A stretch of DNA of 64,000 nt from CAVORB01 sp963698495 (GCA_963698495.1 CAVORB010000009.1:186001-250000), one strand, 5' to 3'. Positions 9,366 to 18,636 are shown, counted from the stretch's first letter. Numbers and translations: made by a program. Notes: generated from the letters alone by a model not told the origin.

Positions 9366-9575
9366 TCAATTCAGATAGACCTCGCAGGTACGTTCGGCGA
9401 AAACGTCCCCACGGGCGTCTCGCATGCAATCTTCGTACTTCGCCGGGATACGGAGTTGGCCTCCGGACTCGACGGGCTCCGCGCCATCCGCGCGGTCCTG
9501 GGAACTGCCTGTGCCGCAGCCAGCCAAGACCAGCACCGACAGCAACGTCACTTGGGCCAGATAGATCACTCGCAT
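9366..9575 (-). CDS. Small hypothetical lipoprotein
   Basis: Starting at the ATG at 9575, the 69-residue product has a lipoprotein signal (MRVIYLAQVTLLSVLVLAGC, lipobox LAGC) and a short mature part with two further cysteines (YEDCMRD, RTCEVY). A longer frame to 9632 would bury the signal peptide, so the inner ATG is preferred. No family recognised. Confidence 0.6.
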   Translation of the reverse strand: MRVIYLAQVTLLSVLVLAGCGTGSSQDRADGAEPVESGGQLRIPAKYEDCMRDARGDVFAERTCEVYLN

Positions 9576-9995
9576 CGCCCTCTGATCACCACTTGCAGCT
9601 AACGCAGTTTGCGCAAGGATACCGTACGCCACCCTTTTCCTAAGCTACGGATTTATCTTTACTCCTGCCACACCGGACCTTCGGTTCGCGTCCCCAGCTT
9701 CGAGCACTTCCCTTGGCGTGCTGATCACCCGTTGGAGCGCACCAGTGACCGCTTGAACAGCGGTTCCATCTTCAGGCAGCGCCGCTTTCCCGAGTTGGTA
9801 CCAGCGATCTGCCGCAATCCGTACGCGCACGGCATGAGAGCCGACTGCCCGCCGGGACGCGGGCTGACCGCGCGGAAAGACTCTGCTTCATATTCGCGCT
9901 CTGCTAAGGTAAGCCACGTCACGGGAATCAACGGCTCGCGAAAATGTCTGGCGGCGTTTCGCGCTTTCACAGGACGGCACACGAGGGCAAGGGTC
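9576..9995. other. Intergenic region, divergent
   Basis: No convincing gene, repeat or promoter was found between the small lipoprotein (minus) and the DUF465 gene (plus). An open frame crosses it, but its sequence is Arg/Ser/Pro-rich and looks non-coding up to the DUF465 start. Confidence 0.5.
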
Positions 9996-10202
9996 ATGCA
10001 GGACGAAGCGGACGGCAAGATCCGGGAGCGGCTCGCCGAGTTGCAGATCGAGCACCGGGATCTCGATGCGGCGATCTCGCGTATGTCCGAAGATACCTAT
10101 ATCGACCAGCTACGCGTGACGCGGCTCAAGAAGCGTAAGCTGTTGCTCAAGGACGCGATTGCCAGGCTCGAAAGCATGTTGATCCCGAATCTCGATGCTT
10201 GA
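9996..10202 (+). CDS. DUF465 (YdcH-like) small helical protein
   Basis: The 68 residues starting MQDEADGKIRERLAEL form a helical hairpin: a helix, HRDLDAAISRM, then YIDQLRVTRLKKRKLLLKDAIARLE. The hRdLd...i..l......D.....rLKk.KL.lKD.I pattern is the DUF465/YdcH signature. Function unknown; length is normal. The start is chosen to match the family, since the frame is open further upstream without similarity. Confidence 0.85.
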   Translation: MQDEADGKIRERLAELQIEHRDLDAAISRMSEDTYIDQLRVTRLKKRKLLLKDAIARLESMLIPNLDA

Positions 10203-10257
10203 GCGGGCGACACGGCCGAACTGCGGGAAACCGGCAAGAGAACCCCGAGCAATTGCC

Positions 10258-10282
10258 ACACCGATCCGGCTCGGATCGGTGT
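10258..10282. repeat. Perfect 11-bp inverted repeat (hairpin)
   Basis: ACACCGATCCG and CGGATCGGTGT are separated by only three bases, 56 bases after the DUF465 stop. No T-run follows, so it is not a classic intrinsic terminator on the plus strand; it could still end transcription or protect mRNA. The rest of the interval to 10434 holds nothing recognisable. Confidence 0.5.
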
Positions 10283-10434
10283 TCGAACCCTGGAGGTCCG
10301 AGTGCCTTCCCCGTGTCGCGGCCTGGGCGAGCGCACATGACCGGGTGGGCTGGCCGGGAGGCAAGCCGCGATTATCCCGCGTAGTTCCTGTGTGTTCCGC
10401 GCCGCGCCTGGTGCCCCGAGCTATCGATTTCTCG

Positions 10435-11458
10435 TCAGCCTTGCCAAAGCGGCCCTTCCTCCATCGCGGCGATCTGCTCGCGCAGCTCGAGCACCCGGTC
10501 CTGCCAGTAACGCTGGGTGCCGAACCAGGTGAAGGCGGCGGGGAAGGCGGGGTCATCCCAGCGTCGCGCGATCCAGGCCGAGTAGTGGATCAGGCGCAGG
10601 GTGCGCAGGGCCTCGACCAGGTGGAGCTCCCGCGGGTCGAGCTCGCGGAAGTCCTCGTAGCCCGCCAGCACGTGGGCGAGCTGGTCGGACATCTCCCTCC
10701 GGTCTCCGGAGAGCAGCATCCAGAGGTCCTGGACCGCAGGGCCCATGCGGGCGTCGTCGAAATCGACGAAGTGGGGGCCGGCGTCCGTCCACAGCATGTT
10801 TCCGACGTGGCAGTCCCCGTGCAAGCGAAGCAGCCCGACGTCGCCAGCGCGCTCGAAGCAGCGCCGCACGCCCGCGAGGGCATGCGCGGAGACGCTTTCG
10901 TAGGCCTCCGCCAGATCCGCCGGAATCCAGCCGCCGGCGAGCAGATAGGCCCGTGGCTCGTCGCCGAAGCTCGCGATATCGAGGGTGGGGCGGTGCCGGA
11001 AGGGCTCTACGGCGCCGAGGGCGTGGATGCGACCGATGAAGCGGCCGATCCACTCCAGCACGCTTGCATCGTCGATGGCCGGCGCCCGTCCGCCCCGGCG
11101 CGGGGTCAGGGACAACCGATAGCCGCCGAAGGCGTGCAGCGTGCGGCCGGCGATCACGAGCGGCGGCACGGCCGGGATCTCCTGCCTCGGCGAGCGCGAG
11201 GGTGAAGGCGTGCTCCTCGGCGATGGCGTCGTCCGACCAGCGGCCGGGGCGATAGAACTTCGCGATCAGGGGCTGGGCATCCTCCACGCCGACCTGATAG
11301 ACGCGGTTCTCGTAGCTGTTCAGCGCCAGCAGACGCCCGTCGACCGGAAAGCCAAGAGACTCCACCGCATCCAGCACCAGGTCCGGCGTGAGGTCGGCGT
11401 AGGGGGTGTGGCTGTCTTGCAACATGGTCCGTGCCAGGTCCTCAGCCGCCTGCCGCAA
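10435..11458 (-). pseudogene. srkA: Stress response kinase SrkA (YihE), reading frame broken once
   Basis: The N-terminal part (from 11458) contains LALNSYENRVYQVGVED and AKFYRPGRWSDDAIAEEH, and the rest (to TGA at 10435) contains LLRLHGDCHVGNMLW (catalytic HGDxHxxN) and FVDFDDARMGPAVQDLWMLL (DFDD metal site); both match the SrkA/APH-like Ser/Thr kinase. The two parts lie in different frames, switching at about 11175-11183, where AEAGDP runs into a foreign frame and IPAVPPLVIAG begins in the other. One base removed restores a single protein of about 340 residues. Either a fresh pseudogene or an assembly indel. Confidence 0.85.
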
Positions 11459-11686
11459 GCGAGCGGGGTAGTCGCTGGCGCAGGGGCTCCAGTATCGTGT
11501 TACGCGCCCTCGTTGGGCAGCTCAAGCTTCAGACCCTCCGGCCATGATGTCATCCGCAGGTTACACGGAAGCCCCATTATCGGCGCTCGGCTTCTCATCG
11601 GTCGAGTGCATCGAGTCGTTGACCCGCGGGTGCCCGCATCGGGACAATACGTCAAACTCATAGCGCCCTCCAGGACGACCAAGCCC

Positions 11687-12298
11687 ATGCGTGCCGCCGC
11701 CGAACGCGAGATCACCCCCCTCTCCACCATCCGGGAGGTCAAGCCCGGGAGCTTCATCTTCGAGCGCGCGCTCGCCCTGCCGCCCGCCTTCTGCGACGAG
11801 GTCGTCGAGCGCTTCGAGGCCCATCCGGAGCATCAGTACGAGGGACGCATCGGCCAGATCCAGACCCAGGATCGCAGCATCAAGGTGACCACGGACCTTG
11901 TGGTCAGCAACAAGCCGGAGTGGAAGGACGTGGACGATATGCTGTTCCGCTCCCTGGCCGCGGCGTTGCGGGAGTTCCGCGAGACCTTCCCCTATTTCAA
12001 GGGGCCGTTCAAGGACATGGGATATCAGGTCCAGCGCTACCGACCGGGAGAGTTCTACCATTGGCACATCGACGGCGGCAGCCACGAGTTCAGCCAGCGT
12101 CAGCTGGTGGCCCTGTGGTATCTCAACGACGTCCCGGGTCCCGGTGGCGAGACCCAGTTCCTGTATCAGGATGTCAGCGTCCGTCCCGAGCGAGGCACGC
12201 TGATCCTGTTCCCGCCCTTCTGGACCCACGAGCACCGGGCCGCGAGGCTCGAGGCGGGGGTGAAGTACATCGCCACCACCTGGGTCGTGTTCGCCTGA
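11687..12298 (+). CDS. 2OG-Fe(II) oxygenase (prolyl 4-hydroxylase-like)
   Basis: The 203-residue protein carries the double-stranded beta-helix iron site: HIDGG (HxD) in EFYHWHIDGGSHEF and the distal His in FWTHEHRA, with RPERGTLILFPP before it as expected for the 2-oxoglutarate-binding strand region. YQVQRYRPGEFYHWH and LVALWYLNDV resemble P4Hc/PiuC-type hydroxylases. The ATG at 11687 gives the best N-terminus; the frame is open upstream because it crosses the 3' complement of srkA. The substrate is unknown. Divergent from srkA with a 228-base gap in which nothing else was seen. Confidence 0.85.
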   Translation: MRAAAEREITPLSTIREVKPGSFIFERALALPPAFCDEVVERFEAHPEHQYEGRIGQIQTQDRSIKVTTDLVVSNKPEWKDVDDMLFRSLAAALREFRETFPYFKGPFKDMGYQVQRYRPGEFYHWHIDGGSHEFSQRQLVALWYLNDVPGPGGETQFLYQDVSVRPERGTLILFPPFWTHEHRAARLEAGVKYIATTWVVFA

Positions 12299-12370
12299 CC
12301 GTCCGATGCCTGGACGATGCCGAACCGATCCCGGCATGAGCCAGTTCGCACGTTCGCCAGGCCGATCCCC

Positions 12371-12772
12371 ATGACCAGTTCGCCTCCCCGCCTGCTCGCC
12401 ATCATCGAGCTCGGGGGCTACCCCAATCTCGCCCCGCTCTACAAGCGCCTGGGCTTTCAGACCGACCTCGTGAGCTCACAGCGCAAGGCCCAGGCCTACC
12501 TCAAGAAGCAGATCCCGGACCTGATCGTCGCCGAGTACAACTTCCAATCGGATTTCCGCGACCGCACCAGCAACCTCGAGACCCTGATGGCCCGCCTGCA
12601 GCGGCATCCTGAGGTCAAGGTCATCGTGTTCTATCAGGCAGAGTTCCGCCACAAGCTCGACGGGCTGCTCTCGCGCTTTCCGGTGTTCGAGGCGATCGCC
12701 TTTCCGGTGGATCCGGCGCGGGTTGAAGCGGCGCTGCGTCGAGCGCTCGATGCAGCGCCCGTGGCACCCTGA
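12371..12772 (+). CDS. Hypothetical protein, receiver-like alpha/beta fold
   Basis: A 133-residue product with alternating strands and helices: RLLAIIELGGYPNL, LIVAEYNF, VKVIVFYQAE, EAIAFPVDPARVEAALRRAL. The spacing resembles a response-regulator receiver fold, but no phospho-acceptor Asp/Lys set is evident. A start at 12317 (18 extra residues) is possible. It follows the oxygenase gene by 72 bases on the same strand and may be cotranscribed. Confidence 0.6.
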   Translation: MTSSPPRLLAIIELGGYPNLAPLYKRLGFQTDLVSSQRKAQAYLKKQIPDLIVAEYNFQSDFRDRTSNLETLMARLQRHPEVKVIVFYQAEFRHKLDGLLSRFPVFEAIAFPVDPARVEAALRRALDAAPVAP

Positions 12773-12789
12773 GAGCGCCAGGCCGACCG

Positions 12790-13596
12790 CTACAGCCGGT
12801 TCTCCAGCACCAGCACCCAAGGTCGGCTCGCGACCGGCTGCAGGTGGCCGTTGCCGTCAAGCTCGAGGACGCTGCGCGAGACCGCGTTCCTGACGTTCCC
12901 GCCGATGGCCTCCAGGGTGCGCCCGTCCGCCTTGACGACGAGATCGCAGTGCATGCGCGCGTTGCTCAGGGCCCACGGCTGCAGCTGACCGGCCATGGCG
13001 CTGGCGCGGGAGATCTCCTTGCTGGCGCAGATGACGTCCCCCGGTTGCGGGCGGTAAGCGCCGATGGCGCGCGGTACGAAGTAACGCCCCGGCGAATCGG
13101 ACCAGTCGATGATGTCGGACAGGTAGACCCAGTGGGCTGCGGCGGGGGGAAACTGGTACTCCGGGACGCCGGCCGACTGCATCAGCCAGCTCATGAAGGC
13201 GGCGGACCAGGGCTCCTGGCAATGGCGGCCGCTGAGGCCCGGCTTGCCCACCGCCTGCCAATACAGGCCGACGCGGGAGATGCGGCCGGCGTCGTCGTCC
13301 TCCCACAGGCCGACGTGGGGAATGCTCTCGTTGTTCTCGGTGTAGATGACGTTCTGTCGCCCGAAGTAGGCCCACTCCCGCTCGGCCGTGCGGATCATCG
13401 CCTGCCGCGTGGCGGGCCGCGGCGCCGGCGGCGGACCGATGCGTCGTCCCGCCCAGGTGCCTTGGTCCGTTGCGGAGTCCCTGCTCGGAGGCCCACCGCA
13501 GCCGACCTGCGCGAGGGCGATCAGGATGAGCAGAAACGTCGTGCCGACACCCGCCCCTGCGGACCGGCGTGTGCGCGATGAGGATGGTGTGGTCAT
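12790..13596 (-). CDS. DUF2272 lipoprotein (predicted cell-wall hydrolase fold)
   Basis: The ATG at 13596 has AAGGAA upstream and opens a lipoprotein signal ending AQVGC. The mature part contains EPWSAAFMSWLMQSAGV, YRPQPGDVICAS and MHCDLVVKADG, the Cys/His/polar arrangement of the DUF2272 family, which is related to NlpC/P60-like or CHAP-like amidases. A role in peptidoglycan processing is inferred from the fold and from lying next to mepA. 268 residues, normal length. Confidence 0.75.
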   Translation of the reverse strand: MTTPSSSRTRRSAGAGVGTTFLLILIALAQVGCGGPPSRDSATDQGTWAGRRIGPPPAPRPATRQAMIRTAEREWAYFGRQNVIYTENNESIPHVGLWEDDDAGRISRVGLYWQAVGKPGLSGRHCQEPWSAAFMSWLMQSAGVPEYQFPPAAAHWVYLSDIIDWSDSPGRYFVPRAIGAYRPQPGDVICASKEISRASAMAGQLQPWALSNARMHCDLVVKADGRTLEAIGGNVRNAVSRSVLELDGNGHLQPVASRPWVLVLENRL

Positions 13597-13763
13597 GTGG
13601 TTCTTTTCCTTCGTGCGCTTCCGCCGGCACGGGCCTGCAACGGGCATATGCAATCGTTGTCGGTACCTGCGCCCTCTGGGCAGGACGGGCGAAACCTCGC
13701 TGGATTCGCGCATGCCCGATGCCGCCGGGCGGGCCGGTTTCGTCCGAAACACATGACCCGCGC

Positions 13764-15560
13764 TCAACGCGGGGGACGGCGCGTTTCGCGAAACCAGCTG
13801 CGGTAACCCTCCATGCGTGAGCGCTGCTCGCGCGGGGCGTGCCGCCGGCAGGGCGCCGCCTCCTCGCTTCCCGCCGGCGCGCCCCAGCGCAGCTCCACGC
13901 AGTCGTTCGGATTGTAGGCCATCTCCAGCGCCGGCCGCCGCTGGTAGATCTCGGCGAGACTCAACTGCCAGGAACTGCCGTCGCTGCGGGTGTAGGCGAT
14001 GCGGCGCTCGCTCAGGCGCCGGGCGTGCAGGCGCTCAAGGCTCGCGCTGGCCTGCGACGGCGACTGTCCCGAGAGCGCGAAGAGCTCGGGGTAGCGGGCG
14101 ACGCGTTGGGGCAGCGTGTCCAGGACCCGCATGGCGATCAGCAGCCGCATGTCCCGGGACGGCGTCGAGTAGTCCTCCCAGGGGCCGGTGGTCTCGAAGA
14201 TCGCGGCGCCGCTGGGCATGGCGATGACGGTGCCCGGGTTCCGGCGCAGGTAGTCCTCCCCGTTGTCCACCGATGTCACCCGCGTCTCCAGTTGCTCGAC
14301 CAGGGCGTTCAGGGTCGCCTCGTAGGCGCTCTCCGGGTCGAGGCCTGCGGGGTTGATCAGCCGGCCCATCCGGGCGTAGAAGTCCGCCGCCGTAAGGCGG
14401 GACTGCTCAGCGGAGTAGGGCGCGAAACCCGCGCCCCTGCCGAGCTCGGCATTGGATGCCGGCCGCAACCGGCTGCGATGACCGTCGGACCTGATCAGCG
14501 GGCGGAAGGCCTTGAAGCCCGCGCCGGCGCTCGGAATATCGCTGGCAAACAGAAAATTGCCCTCCCAGAATCGCTTTCGGCCGACGGAGTTGTCCGGCTG
14601 GGCGTCCACCGCTAGCAGGAGGCCCTCACGCCCTTTGGTCTGCGGGACCCATTTCACGATCACCAGGACGTGGCCGAAGGGGTCCGCGAAGACGGTCCCG
14701 GGCCATAGATACCGGCGCTCGAGGGGGATGGGGTAGAAATCGGTGCTGTCGTCGGCGAGTGCCGTGCGCGCGCTGCCCGAGTGCACCGTGTCCATCAGGG
14801 CGCGGCTGTGCTCCCTGAAGGAAGCGGCCGGGGCAGGTGCGCGGGAGAAGGCGGTCTCGACCACGGGTGCGCGGCAGCGCGGGGGGCTGCCGGATGATCC
14901 TCTGGTGCAGGGGCGATAGGCGGTGGGCAGCCCCATCTTCCAGGCGAAGTAGGTGCGAAGAAAGTAGGGCAGGTCGGCGCAATCCGGGGTCGCGGGCAGC
15001 CGCTTGTCCTCGCCGCGGCGCAGGTGGTCGAGCAGGAAGTTGCGCCCGGGGTCGCGCAGGACCGGCTCCAGGGAGGGGAATTGGAGCGATTGCTCCGGCG
15101 GCGCGTCGAACAGCCGCTCGACCCAGGCGGCGAACAGCGCCTCGGCGGCAAGATCCCAGTCCCGCAAAGGGAAATCCACACCGGTGGCAGGCCCCTGCGG
15201 CTGCCCGCCCACCGTGATCTGGCGGCAGGAGACGACCCGGTCCCCACGCCGCGCCTCGATGCGATAAGCGCCGGACTTGGCGTCGAAGACCGCGGCGGCC
15301 AGGCTCCAGGGCGGTCCCCCGAATGCGCGGGCGCGCGGGCTTTGAGTCCGGCCCGCGGGATCCGAGATCGAGAGCCCGCTCAACTCGCCGTCGGTGGCGA
15401 CCGCCATGATCTCCAGGGTACCGCCCGGGGAGGGTTCGCGGGGAGATGTCCAGATCCGGACCTCTTGGCCCTGCTCGCATCCGGAGGCCGCGACCGCCGC
15501 GGGCGAGATCAGGGTCGCGACGGCGGCGAGCCACCAAACGAGACTGGAGCACCGAGGCAT
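13764..15560 (-). CDS. Large periplasmic protein of unknown function
   Basis: The 598-residue product has a clear signal peptide (LVWWLAAVATLISPAAVAA), a beta-rich domain of about 100 residues (VRIWTSPREPSPGGTLEIMAV, YRIEARRGDRVVSCRQ) and a long alpha/beta part. LPYFLRTYFAWKMGLP followed later by WPGTVFADPFGHVLVIVKW resembles the Cys/His-containing core of papain-like or transglutaminase-like periplasmic hydrolases, but I cannot name the family. The start at 15560 lies 11 bases after the mepA stop; a longer in-frame reading back into mepA arises only because mepA is frame-shifted. Confidence 0.7.
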   Translation of the reverse strand: MPRCSSLVWWLAAVATLISPAAVAASGCEQGQEVRIWTSPREPSPGGTLEIMAVATDGELSGLSISDPAGRTQSPRARAFGGPPWSLAAAVFDAKSGAYRIEARRGDRVVSCRQITVGGQPQGPATGVDFPLRDWDLAAEALFAAWVERLFDAPPEQSLQFPSLEPVLRDPGRNFLLDHLRRGEDKRLPATPDCADLPYFLRTYFAWKMGLPTAYRPCTRGSSGSPPRCRAPVVETAFSRAPAPAASFREHSRALMDTVHSGSARTALADDSTDFYPIPLERRYLWPGTVFADPFGHVLVIVKWVPQTKGREGLLLAVDAQPDNSVGRKRFWEGNFLFASDIPSAGAGFKAFRPLIRSDGHRSRLRPASNAELGRGAGFAPYSAEQSRLTAADFYARMGRLINPAGLDPESAYEATLNALVEQLETRVTSVDNGEDYLRRNPGTVIAMPSGAAIFETTGPWEDYSTPSRDMRLLIAMRVLDTLPQRVARYPELFALSGQSPSQASASLERLHARRLSERRIAYTRSDGSSWQLSLAEIYQRRPALEMAYNPNDCVELRWGAPAGSEEAAPCRRHAPREQRSRMEGYRSWFRETRRPPR

Positions 15561-15571
15561 CGGCAATGCGG

Positions 15572-16439
15572 TCAGTAGCCGGAAAGCAGCGCCTGGCACG
15601 CGGCGGGCATGGGCGGGCGGGGCTTGGGCTTGCCGGACCTCTTCGGATTGCGCGCCTCGTCGCTGAACCACCAGGCGAGCTCGCTGCCGCAGCCGTCGCC
15701 GGCCGGCAGCGCGGTCCTGCTGCTCGCAGGCGGGGTTGCCCGGGGGACAGCGAAGGCGGACATGGAAATGGGCGTCGTGCCCCCACCAGGGGCGGAGCTT
15801 GCGCAGCCAGCCCCGGTCGCCGTCTTCGGATTGGCAGAGACCTCGCTTGATCGCAGCGTTGACGAAGATGCGGTCGACCCGGGGGTCCTCCGCGGCGGCC
15901 TTGATCAGCAATCGCTGCTGCTCGCCCCAGGCGCTGCCGAGCCGCAGCCCGTCCGCGGCGACCATGCTGACCGGGTCGCGCTCCTCCGGGTGCTCGCGGT
16001 CGGCGCTTCCCGCGGAGGAGGCCAGCCGGAACCAGATGTCCACGTCCAGGCCGTTCTGATGGCTGCGGTGGGATGAGGACATCAGCCCGCCCCGGGGCTG
16101 GCTGAGGTCGCCGACCATCATCAGCTGACCGGTGCGCCGGCCGATCGTGGCGCCGAGATCCTCGATCAATGCCAGCAACTCGGGGTGACCGTAGTAGCGG
16201 TTGCGGTGGCGGCGGATGCTGACGTACCCGGTGCCCTGGGCGGACAGGGGCTCGGCGCCGCCGACGCAGCCGTTGGAGGTGCTGCCGATGACCTTCGCCG
16301 GACCGGGCGCCGGCGCCCTGACCTTTGACCAGGACGATGCCTGGGCCGAGGAGAGCATTGCCAGCGGCAGGGCGACCAGGAGCAGGGCGTTGCGAAGCCG
16401 TCGCGCCACGGGGGGCGTATGGGGAAGTCTGGGGTCCAT
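15572..16439 (-). pseudogene. mepA: Penicillin-insensitive murein endopeptidase MepA, frame broken once
   Basis: The 5' part encodes a signal peptide and LAS-type peptidase motifs: SSHRSHQNGLDVDIWFR (zinc ligands in HxxGxxxD) and WWGHDAHFHVRLRCP (HxH). The typical MepA C-terminus (GDGCGSELAWWFS, then PPMPAACQALLSGY before the stop) is in another frame; the switch is at about 15705-15725. Corrected, the protein is about 288 residues, near the family norm. MepA cleaves D-Ala-mDAP cross-links in the periplasm. Catalytic residues precede the break, so even a shifted product might keep activity. Confidence 0.85.
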
Positions 16440-16691
16440 CGGGTGTCCTCGCGAAATGGAGTGAGTCGTTATCTGCCTGATGCTCGGCGCATGGAGGCTC
16501 GCCGCGAATTATAGTCCGGCTCGGCGGCCGTTCGTCGTCGTCGCAAGGGCGACTACGCATCGCTGGGCAGCCGAGGGATACAGGGTATCATTCGGGTCTT
16601 CGGGTGTATCGCGGCAGGCAAGCAAGGCCCCGGAACCTCAATACGAGCCTTTCCCGCTCGCGCCCCGCTTCCGACAACAGCAATCGCTTTC
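16440..16691. other. Divergent intergenic region between mepA and the tungstate regulator
   Basis: About 250 bases with no gene. No clear operator or promoter could be assigned. Confidence 0.4.
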
Positions 16692-17582
16692 GTGAAGCCC
16701 ATGGACACACCCGCCGGCGAATACCTCACCACCAAGGAGCTGGCCGAGCTGCTGCGGATCAAAGAGCGCAAGGTCTACGATCTCGCGGCGTCTGGCGAGC
16801 TGCCCTGCCTCCGGGCTACCGGCAAGCTCCTGTTTCCGCGGGTGGAGATAGATGCCTGGTTGGCGCGGGTCGGTAAGGCCACTCATCGAGCCCTGGCGCG
16901 CCCCAATGTCTTTCTCGGCAGTCATGATCCCCTGCTCGATTGGTCTCTGCGCGAGTCCGGGAGTGGGCTCGCCAGTCTGTTCGACGGCAGCCTCGACGGG
17001 TTGGAGCGCTTCGCCCGGGGCGAAGGCATGGCGGCCGGTCTGCACCTGTACCAGCCCCGGGACGACGACTGGAACACCGCGCTCGTCCGTTCCCGTTTCG
17101 CCGCCGAGCCGGTGGTGCTGATGGAGTTCGCCTGGCGGGAGCGCGGCCTGATCGTGGCGCCGGCTGATCGGGGCGAGATCGCCCGGCTCGAGGACCTGCG
17201 CGGCCGGCGTCTGGTGCCACGCCAGCCGGGGGCAGGCAGCCAAGTCCTGCTCGAGCACCTGTTGGCGCAAGCGGGGATCGCGCTGGCGGAGCTGGACCTC
17301 ACGGGGTCCGCGCGCACCGAGACGGACGCGGCCTACGCCGTGTTGGAGGGCAGGGCCGATGCCGCCTTCGGCCTGGCTGGATTGGCCGCGCGCTTTGGGC
17401 TGGGGTTCGTGCCCCTGGTACGGGAGCGCTTCGACCTGCTGGTGGACCGGCGTTCCTGGTTCGAGGAGCCGATGCAGCGGCTGCTTGCCTTCTGCCGGTC
17501 CCCCGCCTTCGTCGCGCAAGCGAGCGCCTATCCGGGCTACGATATCGGTGGGCTGGGCGGCGTGCATTTCAATGGGGCGTGA
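16692..17582 (+). CDS. HTH/periplasmic-binding-like transcriptional regulator (molybdate/tungstate type)
   Basis: Residues about 10-60 (EYLTTKELAELLRIKERKVYDLAASGELPCLRATGKLLF) are an excisionase/MerR-type winged helix-turn-helix. The remaining 230 residues form a PBP-like domain (PF12727 type) with NVFLGSHDPLLDW at its start and a hinge-like PRQPGAGSQVLLEHLL. Such one-component proteins sense oxyanions such as molybdate or tungstate. It faces tupA and precedes a Mop-domain gene, so control of tungstate uptake is the likely job. GTG 16692 or ATG 16701 can be the start. Confidence 0.82.
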   Translation: MKPMDTPAGEYLTTKELAELLRIKERKVYDLAASGELPCLRATGKLLFPRVEIDAWLARVGKATHRALARPNVFLGSHDPLLDWSLRESGSGLASLFDGSLDGLERFARGEGMAAGLHLYQPRDDDWNTALVRSRFAAEPVVLMEFAWRERGLIVAPADRGEIARLEDLRGRRLVPRQPGAGSQVLLEHLLAQAGIALAELDLTGSARTETDAAYAVLEGRADAAFGLAGLAARFGLGFVPLVRERFDLLVDRRSWFEEPMQRLLAFCRSPAFVAQASAYPGYDIGGLGGVHFNGA

Positions 17583-17603
17583 CCGCTCTGGGCGGTCGGT
17601 AGA

Positions 17604-17831
17604 GTGGAGCTGGTTGCTCGAAATCCCATCAAGGGCAAGGTCGTCGACCTGAGAAAGGACGCGGTCGCCGCGCAGGTGCAGGCCGATGTCGGCGGGGGAA
17701 ACGTCGTCACGTCCACCATCACCGCCGATTTCGCCGAGCGGCTCGGCCTCGCCGCGGGCGCTGAACCTTCTCAAGGCCCCCCTTATTTGCTGGCGTTCGG
17801 GAAGAACAGCTGCTGTCCGTCGAGCTGGTAG
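17604..17831 (+). CDS. Mop/TOBE-domain molybdo/tungstate-binding protein, irregular C-terminus
   Basis: From GTG 17604, VARNPIKGKVVDLRKDAVAAQVQADVGGG and TSTITADFAERLGLAAG match the Mop fold, an oligomeric oxyanion-binding domain of about 70 residues. After LAAGAE the frame no longer resembles the family, whereas LNLLKAPLIC, typical of the Mop end, is readable one frame over at about 17763-17795. A single-base indel near 17765 is therefore likely, or the end was replaced. The 3' end overlaps the facing tupA gene. Confidence 0.65.
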   Translation: MELVARNPIKGKVVDLRKDAVAAQVQADVGGGNVVTSTITADFAERLGLAAGAEPSQGPPYLLAFGKNSCCPSSW

Positions 17832-18601
17832 CCAGCGATGGCCTGCTGGCCCTCGTCGCTCAGGATCCAGTCGACGAAGGCCTGACCTTCCTTCGCCTTC
17901 ACGTTCGGATGCTGCTGCGGATTCACCAGGATGACGCCGTACTGGTTGAACAGGTTGTCGTCGCCCTCCACCAGGATTTTATGCTTACCCTTGTTCTTGA
18001 AGCTGACCCAGGTCCCGCGGTCGGTCAGTGCATAGGCGTCCATGCCGACGGCGGCGTTCAGGGTGGCGCCCATCCCCGAGCCCGTCTCACGGTACCAGCC
18101 GCCGCTGGCGGCCAATGGATCGACCCCGGCGGCCTTCCACAGGGCCAGCTCCTTCTTGTGGGTGCCGGAGTCGTCACCCCGTGAGGCGAAGACCGCCTGC
18201 GCCGCGGCGATCTTGCTCAGGGCGGCGGGTGCGTCCGTCGTTCCCTTTACCCCTGCCGGGTCCGAGGACGGGCCGACGATAATGAAGTCGTTGTACATGA
18301 CGTCGAAGCGCTCGACGCCATAGCCGTCGGCGACGAACTGCTCCTCCGCGGGCTTGGCGTGGACCAGCAGCACATCGCCGTCCCCGTTCATGGCGTTCTT
18401 GATGGCCTGCCCGGTGCCCACCGCCACGACATCGACGCGGATTCCGGTCTTGTCGGTGAACGCGGGCAGGATGGCGTCGTAGAGGCCGGAGTTGGCGGTG
18501 GAGGTGGTGGACTGCAGGATGATGGATTCCTCCGCGGCGAGGGCGGGGATGCCGAGCGCGCCCGCGAGGATGGCGATGGGTAGCAAATGTGACTTGCGCA
18601 T
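17783..18601 (-). CDS. tupA: Tungstate ABC transporter substrate-binding protein TupA
   Basis: The 272-residue protein has a signal peptide (ILAGALGIPALAA) and the tungstate-binding opening IILQSTTSTANSGLYD, plus FASRGDDSGTHKKELALW and SGGWYRETGSGMGATLN, all diagnostic for TupA rather than ModA or PstS. The ATG at 18601 has GGAGAA upstream. It delivers tungstate, needed for W-dependent formate dehydrogenases or aldehyde oxidoreductases, to TupBC. Confidence 0.92.
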   Translation of the reverse strand: MRKSHLLPIAILAGALGIPALAAEESIILQSTTSTANSGLYDAILPAFTDKTGIRVDVVAVGTGQAIKNAMNGDGDVLLVHAKPAEEQFVADGYGVERFDVMYNDFIIVGPSSDPAGVKGTTDAPAALSKIAAAQAVFASRGDDSGTHKKELALWKAAGVDPLAASGGWYRETGSGMGATLNAAVGMDAYALTDRGTWVSFKNKGKHKILVEGDDNLFNQYGVILVNPQQHPNVKAKEGQAFVDWILSDEGQQAIAGYQLDGQQLFFPNASK

Positions 18602-18636
18602 CTTGAGTTCTCCTCTCGTTCGTTGGTGGTTGCAGC

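Noticed and set aside
13764..16439. A single 891-residue frame joining MepA to the downstream periplasmic protein
   Set aside because: The true MepA C-terminus with its stop is readable in another frame at 15572-15720, and the second protein has its own signal peptide starting at 15560. The fusion is a by-product of a frame break.
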